A stretch of 30,948 nt of DNA from JANXSG01 sp038203935 (GCA_038203935.1 JBBRDM010000047.1:1-30948); one strand, 5' to 3'. Counted from the stretch's first letter, positions 1 through 7,642 are shown. The notes: a model not told the origin generated them from the letters alone. Numbers and translations are program-made.

Positions 1-2
1 TC

Positions 3-620
3 AGCACACTGTTGTACCTAACATTCTATATTTCTTCCATGCTGGCATTTTTATCCAGATGGAATGTTCGAAAGGCTATGAAGAGCATCGCAGATTTGAC
101 CTCAGAGTATGAATGGGTTGATAAAACCTCCTATCTGCTTGATAAATATCCGGACCACACTGCATGGAATAGATTGTTACGGTTCGATATTGAAAAGAAA
201 TTGATTTATTAGCTGCCATATTTAACAGATTCTGGATTAAAAAATCTGACCAAAGCTCAAAAAAGTACACTTTGTAATGCGATTTGTGTAAGACGCAAGT
301 CAGTGAGCAAATTTTCAGTATCACATTGGAATCATCCAGATTTTGTTGTTAGAGGTTTGGAGGCGATCGCACAAATCGGTGATCCTTAGGTGATACTGAA
401 AATTCAAGAACTCTGGAGCCGGACATCTGACAAAGAAGTCAAGCGGGCAGCTCAAAAATGTGTGCAGTTGTTGAATGCATCCCGAATAAAACGCGATACA
501 ATGAGCACACTTCTAAGAGCCTATGAACCATCCACTGAAGCATATACTACTCTGCTCCGCCCAGTAAGCGATGTCAATGCCTGTGCCCCCTCTGAACTCC
601 TACGCCCCACCGAAAATTAA
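3..620 (+). pseudogene. HEAT-repeat-like protein, interrupted by two in-frame TAG codons, 5' end outside window
   Basis: One reading frame runs from the left edge to a TAA at 618-620, broken only by TAG at 210-212 and 387-389. The three pieces read as one protein. A hydrophobic segment (LTFYISSMLAFL) comes first, then a helical region. Next is a HEAT-like stretch (HPDFVVRGLEAIAQIGDP, stop, then ILKIQELW and VKRAAQKCVQLL). The tail carries three spaced LLR motifs (LLRAY, LLRPV, LLRPT). Homology before, between and after the stops and the absence of any frameshift point to a recent pseudogene. TAG is an ordinary stop elsewhere in the window (for example at 12502-12504 and 13423-13425), so general recoding is unlikely. 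HEAT repeats usually serve as protein-binding scaffolds. The family assignment rests on pattern recognition and is moderately sure; the broken frame is directly visible. Confidence 0.6.
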
Positions 621-751
621 AAGCCTCACGATGCATCCATGGATTCGATGTAGATACTTTTCGATTACTGCCAAATGCGCTTCGCAGGAACATAGCTTCA
701 GAATAAATTTTTGCGCTTTTTCGCGGCTAAAACCCTGTCTTCATATGCCTT

Positions 752-779
752 TAAAATTGAACACAGATGATCAGGATTT
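752..779 (+). repeat. Left arm of 28-bp inverted repeat flanking the toxin-antitoxin pair
   Basis: The reverse complement of this segment matches 1696-1723 at 26 of 28 positions, with a shared core of AAATCCTGATCATCT. The two arms point at each other across the toxin-antitoxin genes. A partial third copy lies at 20714-20729. The arms could be ends of a small mobile cassette or members of a dispersed intergenic repeat family. Confidence 0.75.
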
Positions 780-867
780 TCAGGATAGATTCGCCCCTCC
801 AGTATACTCTGTGCATTGATGCTAAAAAAATTATTCAAAAACAAAATTTCGTATGGAAATGAAATGA

Positions 868-1272
868 TTATGAGATATGAGAGAAGACCTGAATAGAGGG
901 GCATGCATTTTTGTTGAAGTCTTTGTCGTGAGTGAGAAGGGGAATATTTAGTAGAAGAGCAGTCGCTGCAATCCAGGCGTCACCGTTTTCTAATCTTCGA
1001 CCAGCTTGCCTTGCTTCCTGCATCACAAGAGCCCATCTCTCCGCAAGTTCCGATGAGTACTCGATGATTCCGACTCCAGAGAAGAATTTATTCAATTTGT
1101 CTAGTTTTTGAATTCCCCAGTGCTTATTTAGGGCACCGAATTTCATCTCTGCAACAGTCTGAAAGCTGATGAACATATGCGAAGCAATCTCTAAGTGCGG
1201 ACGATATGCTTCGAGTTCGGGTCGATCTTCTAAAATGAAACTTGCTACAGTTGTATCGACAACACAGCTCAT
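868..1272 (-). CDS. vapC: VapC-type PIN-domain toxin (ribonuclease)
   Basis: A 134-residue protein of normal VapC length. The PIN-fold acidic residues are visible: Asp in VVDTTV near the N-terminus, Glu in TVAEMKFGAL, Asp in LENGDAWIAATAL, and Asp residues in THDKDF near the C-terminus. VapC proteins are Mg-dependent ribonucleases held inactive by the antitoxin encoded just upstream. The ATG at 1272 is preferred because it overlaps the antitoxin stop as ATGA, which implies translational coupling; a GTG two codons further upstream (1278) is the alternative. No promoter is needed between the two genes. The RNA target cannot be read from the sequence. Confidence 0.88.
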   Translation of the reverse strand: MSCVVDTTVASFILEDRPELEAYRPHLEIASHMFISFQTVAEMKFGALNKHWGIQKLDKLNKFFSGVGIIEYSSELAERWALVMQEARQAGRRLENGDAWIAATALLLNIPLLTHDKDFNKNACPSIQVFSHIS

Positions 1273-1583
1273 TCGCACTCTCTTTTTGATGTACTGCTTC
1301 TCCTCATAGCTCTATTTTGAAGTATTGGCTCAATCAGGCTTTCTTCATCAGAGATAGATTCGCTGTCCGACATCAAAGCCATAACGTCTTCGAACGATCC
1401 CGAGCCCATTGTAGCTATGACCAGACCAGGTATTTTGACTGGAATGTTAGGCTCGCTGCCAGTAGTTTTATCGAGCGGCAGGATGGTAAGTCGAACTCGA
1501 TGATTGGCGTATGGTTCTGCCAGGGCCTTGACTTCATTCCAGTTTCCTTCAATTACTTTCGGCTTAGAAATCGTTTGCCGCAT
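1269..1583 (-). CDS. Antitoxin of the VapBC-type module
   Basis: A 104-residue protein directly upstream of the PIN toxin, sharing a 4-bp overlap. Its N-terminal part (VIEGNWNEVKALAEPY followed by HRVRLTILP) resembles the short beta-strand-rich antitoxins often paired with PIN toxins, of the form 'V-I-x-G-x-W-E-E-I ... R-V-R-L-T-V-L'. The C-terminal third is acidic then basic (SISDEESLIEP, then RRSSTSKRE) and probably wraps the toxin. No clear AbrB, RHH or HTH DNA-binding domain is evident. The start is supported by AAGGAG (complement of 1591-1596) 7 nt upstream and by an extended -10 promoter at 1625-1633. Function is inferred from gene order and toxin identity. Confidence 0.75.
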   Translation of the reverse strand: MRQTISKPKVIEGNWNEVKALAEPYANHRVRLTILPLDKTTGSEPNIPVKIPGLVIATMGSGSFEDVMALMSDSESISDEESLIEPILQNRAMRRSSTSKRECE

Positions 1584-1624
1584 ATTATTTCTCCTTAATT
1601 CAGCTGATATTCTAACATACTTAA

Positions 1625-1633
1625 ATTATACCA
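1625..1633 (-). promoter_or_regulatory. Extended -10 promoter of the toxin-antitoxin operon
   Basis: On the minus strand this reads TGGTATAAT, an extended -10 with a consensus TATAAT, about 40 nt upstream of the antitoxin ATG. No convincing -35 hexamer lies at the expected distance, which extended -10 promoters tolerate. Confidence 0.5.
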
Positions 1634-1695
1634 TGCTCTATAATTCGAACTCGTCATCGTTTTAATTAACACAGGAATGGATTTGTCCGAGCTGT

Positions 1696-1723
1696 AAATC
1701 CTGATCATCTATTTTCAATTTTA
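1696..1723 (-). repeat. Right arm of 28-bp inverted repeat flanking the toxin-antitoxin pair
   Basis: Inverted partner of 752-779 with two mismatches out of 28. It lies upstream of the antitoxin promoter and about 93 bp before the GH2 start codon, so the whole toxin-antitoxin unit, including its promoter, is enclosed between the arms. Confidence 0.75.
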
Positions 1724-1816
1724 TTTAACTTCTCAAGACTGATTCACTAATATTCTCCGGCGTTGCTAAAACTGCTACAATTACTTCCGTTAGAATCTAT
1801 TTTGGAGGACGAAGCC

Positions 1817-4576
1817 GTGCTTTCGCAATTTAAATATCTACTCATAATTTCTCTTGGGCTGCTGGCAGTCCATGTCCATGCCGCTTCAAGTTCCGCGCAT
1901 ATTCGCACCAGCCTGGATGCTGCATGGCATTTCCATCTAGACGATAGCGCTATTCCAGAGAGCGTTACTATTAACGGGTGGTCCTGGAGAGCTGCAAAGG
2001 GAGAGGAAACCAGGCCGCCCACTAATACGACTGGAGAGGGATGGAGCCAGACTGCTTCTGGAGACGACACTTTTCATGGACGACAAGGATTTTCTTGGTA
2101 TCATGCCACGGCTCCAAATCTCCCAAAACCCGGCAGAATTCTCCACTTCGAAAGCATCGATGATAACGGAATAATTTTTCTTAACGGGGTGAAATTGGCA
2201 GAACATAAGGGCTGGAACGAACCGTTCGATGTGCCCATGGATTCGGGATGGAATGCGACTGGCAAAAACAGCATCGATATTCTGGTAGAGAACACGGCCG
2301 GCGGCGGAGGCATCGGGAAAGCATGGTTCCAGCGTGAGGAGTCGCTGCCCGACACCGGTCCTGCAGCAGAGATTTTCGACGATTCCAGATGGAAAAGCGT
2401 TCATCTACCGCACGACTTTGTAGTGGAGGGAACTTTCACCCCGACGGCTGAGGCATCGCACGGATCACTTCCAGTTGGTATTGGATGGTATCGCAGGAAG
2501 ATCGATATTCCCAAGGTCGATCAGGGGAAACGGCTGTGGATCGAGTTCGATGGGGTCTATCGGAACAGTACAGTCTGGCTGAATGGCATTCGGCTGGGCA
2601 CTCATAAAAGTGGCTATACAGGTTTTCGATATGATATCACCCATGCAGTTCATTTCGGTGGATCAAACGAACTGGCAGTGCGAGTTGATGCCCGGTTTCC
2701 AGAAGGATGGTGGTACGAGGGAGGCGGGATCTATCGCCATGTGTGGCTGAATACCGCTGATCCAGTGCATTTCGCTCCCGACAGCGTCTGCGTCACTTCA
2801 GCAATTAAGGAACCAAACACCGCCGAAATCAGTTTCGAAGCCGTAACTGTTAATCAGTCCTCAAACATGGAATCAGATGAAGTTGTCACGGAAGTGCATA
2901 CGCCAGATGGCAAGCTGGCAGGAACACTTTCTCAAATTCAGAATAGCGCCCCAAATCATAGTGAGACAGTAAAAGGTTCAATCGTTATCCCTCGACCGAT
3001 GCTGTGGTCTCTTGAGCATCCGCAGCTCTATACACTCGTCACGCGGATCAAAAGAAATGGAAACGATATAGACCGTGTGGTGACCCCGTTTGGAATTCGA
3101 ACCATCCGATTCGATGCGAACACAGGCTTCTGGCTGAACGGCAAAAATATCAAGATCAAAGGAACCTGTAATCATCAGGACTTCGCCGGGATGGGAATAG
3201 CCATGCCGGACAGCCTGCTGGTGTGGCGAATTAAGAAACTGAAAGAGATGGGCTCCAATGCCTATCGTATGTCTCACAACCCGCCCGCCAGGGAACTGCT
3301 CGATGCCTGCGACCGCATGGGAATGCTGGTGATGGATGAAAACCGCCACCTCGGCGATACCTACCGCGACCACTCTCCGAACGGAACTCCTTATTCTGAT
3401 TTGAGCGATCTGAAAGACCTCATACTGCGGGATAGGAACCATCCCTCTATCATCATCTGGTCTATGTGCAACGAGGAAGGCTTGCAAGGTTCGGAGGAAG
3501 GCGCACGGATCTTCGGCGCGATGAAAGCCATTGTTAACCAGCTCGACCCGACGCGTCCTGTCTCCTGCGCAAGGAATGGAAGCTGGGGGGAAGGAATCTC
3601 GAATGTGGAAGATCTGCAGGGCTGCAACTACAATCCCGGTGGTTACGACGATTTCCATCAGCGCTTCCCCAATAAACCTATGTACGGCAGCGAGACGGCC
3701 AGCACAGTCTCAACCCGGGGAGAATATGTGAACGACCCGGTAAAAGGTTATGTGAGCGCCTACGACTTGAACACACCTTCCTGGGCGCAGACCGCGGAAG
3801 TCGCCTGGAAAGCTATTGGTGAAAAACCTTTCATGGCAAGGGAGTTCGTCTGGACTGGTTTTGACTACAAAGGCGAGCCCACTCCGTACGGCTGGCCCTG
3901 CATCAACTCCCATTTCGGTATTATGGATATCTGCGGGTTTCCTAAAGATAACTACTTCTACTATCAGGCCTGGTGGGGTGATAAGCCCATCGTTCATATT
4001 CTCCCGCACTGGAACTGGGCCGGTAAGGAAGGCCAGCAAATCGATATCTGGGTGCACAGCAATGCAGACCGAGTGGAACTGTTTCTGAACGGCAAAAGTC
4101 AGGGTTCGAAAGAAATGCCGAAGTTCGGGCATCTTGAGTGGAAAGTGCCCTACACTCCAGGAAGACTGGAAGCTCGCGGCTATCGAAACGGACATCTCAT
4201 TGCGAAGGATACAGTTGAGACTGCCGGCGCTCCCGCTATCCTTACGCTCACGCCGGATCGTACCTCACTGCTGGCGAATGGGGAAGAGGTGGTGATGGTG
4301 AAGGCCGAAGTACTGGATAAAGATGGCCGTGTAGTTCCCTATGCAGATAACGAAATCAGTTTTAGTATGGAGGGCTCGGGCGATATTGCAGGTGTGGGTA
4401 ATGGCGATCCAAGCAGCCACGAACCGGATAAAGCGTCCAAACGCCATGCCTTCCACGGACTATGCATGGCCGTTATTCGAGGTGGTAACGAGTCAGGTAT
4501 TATTGCTTTGACCGCCTCTGCACCTGGTTTAAATTCTGCACAAATTGAGATTAAAACCGAAACCGGATCAAAATGA
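1817..4576 (+). CDS. Secreted glycoside hydrolase family 2 (beta-galactosidase-like) with DUF4982
   Basis: A 919-residue enzyme expected to hydrolyse beta-linked glycans outside the cytoplasm. The GTG at 1817 is chosen because GGAGG (1804-1808) lies 8 nt upstream and the N-terminus becomes a clean signal peptide (FKYLLIISLGLLAVHVHA). Residues about 25-185 form an extra lectin-like jelly-roll module. The canonical GH2 sugar-binding domain follows (VHLPHDF, GWYRRKIDIP, WYEGGGIYRHVWL), then an Ig-like linker and a TIM barrel from about 445. Glu553 in WSMCNEEG is the expected acid/base and Glu626 in MYGSETAS the nucleophile, 73 residues apart as usual in GH2. The motif EFVWTGFDYKGEPTPYGWP closes the barrel. 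DUF4982 (about 730-800) and an Ig-like domain end the protein. Substrate is unknown; beta-galactosidase is the usual annotation. Confidence 0.93.
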   Translation: MLSQFKYLLIISLGLLAVHVHAASSSAHIRTSLDAAWHFHLDDSAIPESVTINGWSWRAAKGEETRPPTNTTGEGWSQTASGDDTFHGRQGFSWYHATAPNLPKPGRILHFESIDDNGIIFLNGVKLAEHKGWNEPFDVPMDSGWNATGKNSIDILVENTAGGGGIGKAWFQREESLPDTGPAAEIFDDSRWKSVHLPHDFVVEGTFTPTAEASHGSLPVGIGWYRRKIDIPKVDQGKRLWIEFDGVYRNSTVWLNGIRLGTHKSGYTGFRYDITHAVHFGGSNELAVRVDARFPEGWWYEGGGIYRHVWLNTADPVHFAPDSVCVTSAIKEPNTAEISFEAVTVNQSSNMESDEVVTEVHTPDGKLAGTLSQIQNSAPNHSETVKGSIVIPRPMLWSLEHPQLYTLVTRIKRNGNDIDRVVTPFGIRTIRFDANTGFWLNGKNIKIKGTCNHQDFAGMGIAMPDSLLVWRIKKLKEMGSNAYRMSHNPPARELLDACDRMGMLVMDENRHLGDTYRDHSPNGTPYSDLSDLKDLILRDRNHPSIIIWSMCNEEGLQGSEEGARIFGAMKAIVNQLDPTRPVSCARNGSWGEGISNVEDLQGCNYNPGGYDDFHQRFPNKPMYGSETASTVSTRGEYVNDPVKGYVSAYDLNTPSWAQTAEVAWKAIGEKPFMAREFVWTGFDYKGEPTPYGWPCINSHFGIMDICGFPKDNYFYYQAWWGDKPIVHILPHWNWAGKEGQQIDIWVHSNADRVELFLNGKSQGSKEMPKFGHLEWKVPYTPGRLEARGYRNGHLIAKDTVETAGAPAILTLTPDRTSLLANGEEVVMVKAEVLDKDGRVVPYADNEISFSMEGSGDIAGVGNGDPSSHEPDKASKRHAFHGLCMAVIRGGNESGIIALTASAPGLNSAQIEIKTETGSK

Positions 4577-4585
4577 AGAGTGTTC

Positions 4586-4934
4586 GGAGGTTGAAAACCC
4601 CCGTCTGTAAAAATCCAGAGGTTGAAAACCTCTGTCTTGAAAAAGCGGTCGTCCGATACATTTGCCAGAGGTTGAAAACCCCCATCTGGAAAAAGCGGTC
4701 GTCCGTACCATTTGCCGAATTGATCCGGAGGTTGAAAACCCCCGTCTTGAAAAAGCGGTCGTCTTTCAGACGGAATATCAGTCCGCAGTACGGCTGGCAG
4801 CAGGCCTCCCAGACGGGTCGTTTACGGCCTGTGAGTCCCATCGCCGAATTGATCCGGAGGTTGAAAACCCCCGTCTGGAAAAAGCGGACGTCTTTCAGAC
4901 GGAATGCCCGTCCTTCGGACTGGAATTTAATTCA
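4586..4934 (+). repeat. Irregular array of five GGTTGAAAACC-type repeats
   Basis: Five copies of a unit close to GAGGTTGAAAACCCCCGTCT followed by GGAAAAAGCGG start at 4586, 4617, 4667, 4727 and 4856. Spacing is uneven (31, 50, 60 and 129 bp), so this is not CRISPR. The copy at 4617 is a perfect hairpin (AGAGGTT-GAA-AACCTCT). Copies four and five lie in a 63-bp direct duplication, 4714-4776 versus 4843-4905, with two mismatches. The array begins 10 bp after the GH2 stop. Open frames across it on both strands only translate the repeats and are not called as genes. Confidence 0.85.
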
Positions 4935-4990
4935 ATATTCAGCTCATGCAGGGAGCTTGGGACCGGAGATGGGCTTCGCAATTCCAGACC

Positions 4991-5004
4991 TGGGTTTCAA
5001 CCCA
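4991..5004. repeat. Short perfect hairpin, REP-like
   Basis: TGGGTT-TC-AACCCA is a perfect 6-bp stem, followed by a GTTGAATGGGC element. It sits in the same intergenic stretch as the five-copy array and looks like another intergenic repeat type. No gene is visible between 4935 and 5147. Confidence 0.4.
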
Positions 5005-5095
5005 ATGTGTTGAATGGGCTACGCCAATCCTAAGTTGAGCTGCATTTCGGAAGATACAAATCATCCGAAATTACATCGCAACCTATAAACTCTAT

Positions 5096-5118
5096 GACAG
5101 AGATTTAAAATCTCTGTC
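5096..5118. repeat. Perfect palindromic element related to the upstream array
   Basis: GACAGAGAT-TTAAA-ATCTCTGTC has a 9-bp perfect stem. Its layout matches the hairpin copy at 4617 (AGAGGTTGAAAACCTCTGTCTT) with changes that preserve pairing, so it looks like a diverged member of the same family. It lies 29 bp upstream of the next start codon, where it would fold in the 5' leader if transcribed. Confidence 0.6.
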
Positions 5119-5147
5119 CTTTAAAATGAAGAAAGGATTCAAGAGAA

Positions 5148-5630
5148 ATGTTTACAAAATCAACCGGAAAGCAGATTACTACTGGAATATTTGGATTGGG
5201 AATCGGAATAATGCTGGGTGGTATCGTATGGGTACACGCCGCTCCGCAAAGTTCTAAAATTCCTGCAGTTCTGCGTGCCCAGCGATTCGAGCTTTTGGGG
5301 GCTGATGGAAAACTGCAGGCCGAATTGGGAACATCCTCCATCTCTGGCCGAGCACAACTCATAATGCACGGTAATGGAACAAGAAGTGCAAGTGGTCCGA
5401 ATATCGAACTGGAGGATAATGAAGGAAGAAAGATTATTATCGGAGGTGGAGGCAACGACTGGCTGTCTTGCCTCGACAGAGACGGGCTGCGGCTATTCAG
5501 CATCAATGAATCCACCTGGGCCAACGGTAAAATGAGACTGACAATTATTGATCGTGACCGTAAATCTCAAAATATTTCGTCGGAAGGTTCGTTTGTTGAG
5601 CCCGCGCCTGAGTATCACATTCCAAAGTAG
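5148..5630 (+). CDS. Exported or membrane-anchored protein of unknown function
   Basis: A 160-residue protein with an N-terminal hydrophobic segment (ITTGIFGLGIGIMLGGIVW) followed by AAPQ, a signal peptide or anchor. The mature part holds repeated beta-type units built as 'F-E-L-L-x-A-D-G-K', 'I-E-L-E-D-N-E-G-R-K' and 'D-R-D-G-L-R-L-F'. This resembles exported proteins with strings of L-x-D-x-x-G-K/R units that probably form a small beta structure. No catalytic motif is seen. The ATG at 5148 is preceded by AAGGA about 10 nt upstream. It converges with the next gene, with a hairpin between them. Function unknown. Confidence 0.75.
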   Translation: MFTKSTGKQITTGIFGLGIGIMLGGIVWVHAAPQSSKIPAVLRAQRFELLGADGKLQAELGTSSISGRAQLIMHGNGTRSASGPNIELEDNEGRKIIIGGGGNDWLSCLDRDGLRLFSINESTWANGKMRLTIIDRDRKSQNISSEGSFVEPAPEYHIPK

Positions 5631-5651
5631 TGATTCGAAATATTTAAATAG

Positions 5652-5698
5652 GAACTCCCTCCAAACTGTTTGAAATAATAGTAGTTTAGAGGGAGCTC
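5652..5698. terminator. Hairpin between convergent genes, possible bidirectional terminator
   Basis: Arms 5652-5667 and 5683-5698 pair over 16 bp with two mismatches and a 15-nt loop (CTCCCTC against GAGGGAG at the core). It lies between convergent stop codons. No strong T-run follows on either strand, so termination efficiency is uncertain. Confidence 0.5.
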
Positions 5699-5707
5699 GT
5701 ATTAGGG

Positions 5708-6136
5708 TTAAGCTGGGGCAATCTGCGGGAGGGCAGTTCTCGCCGCCTGCAGCCACTGTTCGGTTAGCTGTGAGAGAGTCTGACCGGAGGCAGCTGCATC
5801 CTGCTCTGAAACATAAGTTAAAAAATAATCTCGAATACAGATACATGTTTTGCCATTGCGGCGTATCGCTCTAATATCAGAGCTTCGGAGACGAGGTTTT
5901 TCCGTTCGGGAAAGTATCTCTACCAGGCGGGCATCAAGTACCTGAGTCCGCATTATTGGGGTTGCGTCGCCGATAGTTTTTCTAATTTTGAAAATAGTAT
6001 AACCACTAATCGCCCAATCGGACTGGGCGGTGCTCTCAATTACCGGGAGTGAACCTATAGGCAGCCGCTCCTGGGTACTACCAATCACGGGTATTAATGC
6101 TAAACCGGTAATTAATGCCAACATTTTCCACTTCAT
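5708..6136 (-). CDS. Small secreted protein of unknown function
   Basis: A 142-residue protein with a typical signal peptide (MKWKMLALITGLALIPVIGS). The start is supported by AAGGAG (complement of 6143-6148), 6 nt upstream of the ATG. The mature protein has a beta strand ending in FKIRKTIGD, a helix with ARLVEILSR, and a C-terminal module with CICIRDYFLTYVSEQDAAASG followed by LTEQWLQAARTALPQ. This order resembles the small periplasmic module found at the N-terminus of some MscS-type mechanosensitive channel proteins (ligand segment, 'T-V-T-E-x-D-A-x-A-x-G', then 'L-A-x-x-W-x-x-x-L-R-x-A-L'), here without the channel. That likeness is from memory. The role is unknown. Confidence 0.7.
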   Translation of the reverse strand: MKWKMLALITGLALIPVIGSTQERLPIGSLPVIESTAQSDWAISGYTIFKIRKTIGDATPIMRTQVLDARLVEILSRTEKPRLRSSDIRAIRRNGKTCICIRDYFLTYVSEQDAAASGQTLSQLTEQWLQAARTALPQIAPA

Positions 6137-6341
6137 GGTTTGCTCCTTCTTGGTGTTATCGATATTGTTGCTGCGTCTTGTCAGCTAAATCGAATTTCAT
6201 CTGATTTTGAAAGTTAGGAATTGTCTTTTCAATAATAATGGACTACCTCAAGAACGGCAGTGTTCCCTCTCGCTCGCTTAAATGAAGGTATGAAGCCAAA
6301 AATAGAAGAATATATCAAGAATATGATCCTGAATCGAGATA

Positions 6342-7421
6342 ATGATGATTGAAAATTTGCCTACTCCTTCCATACTAATCGATCGAGACAAAGTACAGCT
6401 GAACATTCTCAAGATGCAGTCTGCCTGCAATGTGCATGCTGTATCCCTCTGGCCGCACATTAAAACCCATAAGATGCTGGAAGTCGCCAGGATGCAGCTT
6501 GAAGCAGGCGCTGCCGGTCTCTGCTGCGCTAAACTCGGTGAAGCTGAAGTGATGGTGGAAAGCGGTGTAAAATCGATTTTTATTGCTCACTCTCTCGTCG
6601 ATCCGCTGCAGGCTCCGCGCCTTAGAGCGCTTGCAGAAAGGCTGGATAATCTGATATTGGCAGTTACCAGTGAGGCACAGGCTGAAGCGCTGGAGGCAGT
6701 ACTTTCTGCCGCTGATTTGAAACTACAGATCATGGTGGGCTGCGATACTGGGCTTGGGCGGGAGGGAGCACGCGGGGTGGACGGAGCTCTCTGGCTTGCG
6801 AAAAAAGTGCAGTCTCTGGCGCATATGGAGCTGAAAGGAATTTATACACATGAAGGCCACTCCTATGCTTCCCCCTCTGGTAACTATCTAGATACAGCAA
6901 AGACAGTTTATCGGCAAATGATGGAGATACGCTCTTATTTGGATCCTTCGATAGAGGTTTGGCCGGGATGTTCTGTTACGGCTGCCTGGATGGCGCAGCA
7001 GCCGGGAGTGACCGGAGTGCGGCCCGGTACCTACGTTTTCGGCGATTTGTCGCTGACAGTAACCAACCGTATCATGCATTGGGACGATCTCGCAGCCACG
7101 ATCTATGCCAATGTGGTGGATCGCCCCGACCCCGGACTTGCTTTACTGGATGCTGGTTCGAAAACATTTACCAGCGATAAAACACCATTAGGGCTGTCAG
7201 GTGCACTTCTGGATGGCAGAGATATTCATGTCACCAGGCTGAGCGAAGAACATGGATGGACCACAGGCCCTGCGGTCGATCAGCTGAAAATTGGGGAGCG
7301 GGTGCGTGTAGTGCCTGCACATATCTGCCCGGTCATCAATCTAACGGATGAAGTAGTAGTAATCAGCCAGGACGAAGTAGTGGATAGATGGAAGGTTGCG
7401 GCTCGGGGAAAAGTTCAGTAA
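6342..7421 (+). CDS. D-threonine aldolase / D-serine dehydratase family PLP enzyme
   Basis: A 359-residue fold-type III PLP enzyme related to alanine racemase. The start region (LPTPSILIDRDKVQLNI) and the motif WPHIKTHKMLE carry the PLP lysine, probably Lys41. The N-terminal barrel continues through CAKLGEAEVMVESGV, MVGCDTGLGREG and the THEGHSY segment. The C-terminal beta domain ends with VVPAHICPVINL, where His327 and Cys329 match the metal ligands of the D-threonine aldolase/DSD1 family. Members cleave D-threonine to glycine and acetaldehyde or deaminate D-serine or D-hydroxyaspartate; the exact substrate cannot be read here. Two adjacent ATGs (6342, 6345) are possible starts and the ribosome site is weak. 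The gene is monocistronic, with a strong terminator directly after its stop. Confidence 0.9.
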   Translation: MMIENLPTPSILIDRDKVQLNILKMQSACNVHAVSLWPHIKTHKMLEVARMQLEAGAAGLCCAKLGEAEVMVESGVKSIFIAHSLVDPLQAPRLRALAERLDNLILAVTSEAQAEALEAVLSAADLKLQIMVGCDTGLGREGARGVDGALWLAKKVQSLAHMELKGIYTHEGHSYASPSGNYLDTAKTVYRQMMEIRSYLDPSIEVWPGCSVTAAWMAQQPGVTGVRPGTYVFGDLSLTVTNRIMHWDDLAATIYANVVDRPDPGLALLDAGSKTFTSDKTPLGLSGALLDGRDIHVTRLSEEHGWTTGPAVDQLKIGERVRVVPAHICPVINLTDEVVVISQDEVVDRWKVAARGKVQ

Positions 7422-7464
7422 AAAATACCCTGGCAATCCTTCAGGATTGCCAGGGTATTTTTTT
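7422..7464. terminator. Strong rho-independent terminator, bidirectional
   Basis: An 18-bp perfect stem (7422-7439 with 7444-7461) with a TTCA loop; the core is ACCCTGGCAATCC against GGATTGCCAGGGT. A T-run follows on the plus strand (7458-7464) and an A-run precedes it, giving a T-run on the minus strand as well. It serves the aldolase-family gene (stop at 7421) and the converging small gene (stop at 7463). Confidence 0.92.
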
Positions 7465-7642
7465 ATTTAGAATCTTGCGATGCTGAGCGTGCTTCCGGGC
7501 TGATCTCCACTTTAGCAGCCGGACTCTCTGTTGGCGCCGGTGCAGAGGGCTGGACTTTTTCAGTGGTTTTAGTATCACCCGCGCTCACCTGTGTTGCGGT
7601 CGGCGTGGTTGACGGCCAGACTCCGTTTGCATTTATGCTCAT
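7463..7642 (-). CDS. 59-residue low-complexity protein downstream of pilB-like gene
   Basis: The ATG at 7642 is chosen over an upstream in-frame start (7714) because AGGAG (complement of 7648-7652) lies 5 nt before it. The product begins MSINANGVWPSTTP, is rich in Thr, Pro, Ala and Ser, and ends with KVEISPEARSASQDSK. It has no signal peptide or membrane segment and is predicted to be disordered. The tail 'V-E-I-S-P-E-A-R' resembles tails of small flagellar or secretion-associated proteins, but this is weak. It lies 179 bp downstream of the PilB/GspE gene on the same strand and may share its transcript. Function unknown. Confidence 0.6.
   Translation of the reverse strand: MSINANGVWPSTTPTATQVSAGDTKTTEKVQPSAPAPTESPAAKVEISPEARSASQDSK

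Noticed and set aside
3..620. Genome-wide recoding of TAG to explain the left-edge gene
   Set aside because: At least the protease, pseudoprotease, P450 and small exported protein genes end naturally at TAG.
606..742. Short minus-strand open stretch reading SREKAQKFILKLCSCEAHLA
   Set aside because: Looks faintly protein-like but is about 44 codons, lacks a start and resembles nothing recognised.
2978..3658. 226-codon minus-strand frame inside the GH2 gene
   Set aside because: Antisense shadow of a clearly coding GH2 catalytic domain; no family features.
4586..4934. CRISPR array
   Set aside because: Unit spacing is uneven, the units are not identical, the 'spacers' are partly duplicated, and no cas gene is in the window.
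4551..5033. Open reading frames on both strands across the repeat array (96 to 146 codons)
   Set aside because: They translate the repeats over and over (RRLKTPV, PEVENP units) in several frames, which is expected of a repeat whose unit lacks stops, and none has a credible family or ribosome site.
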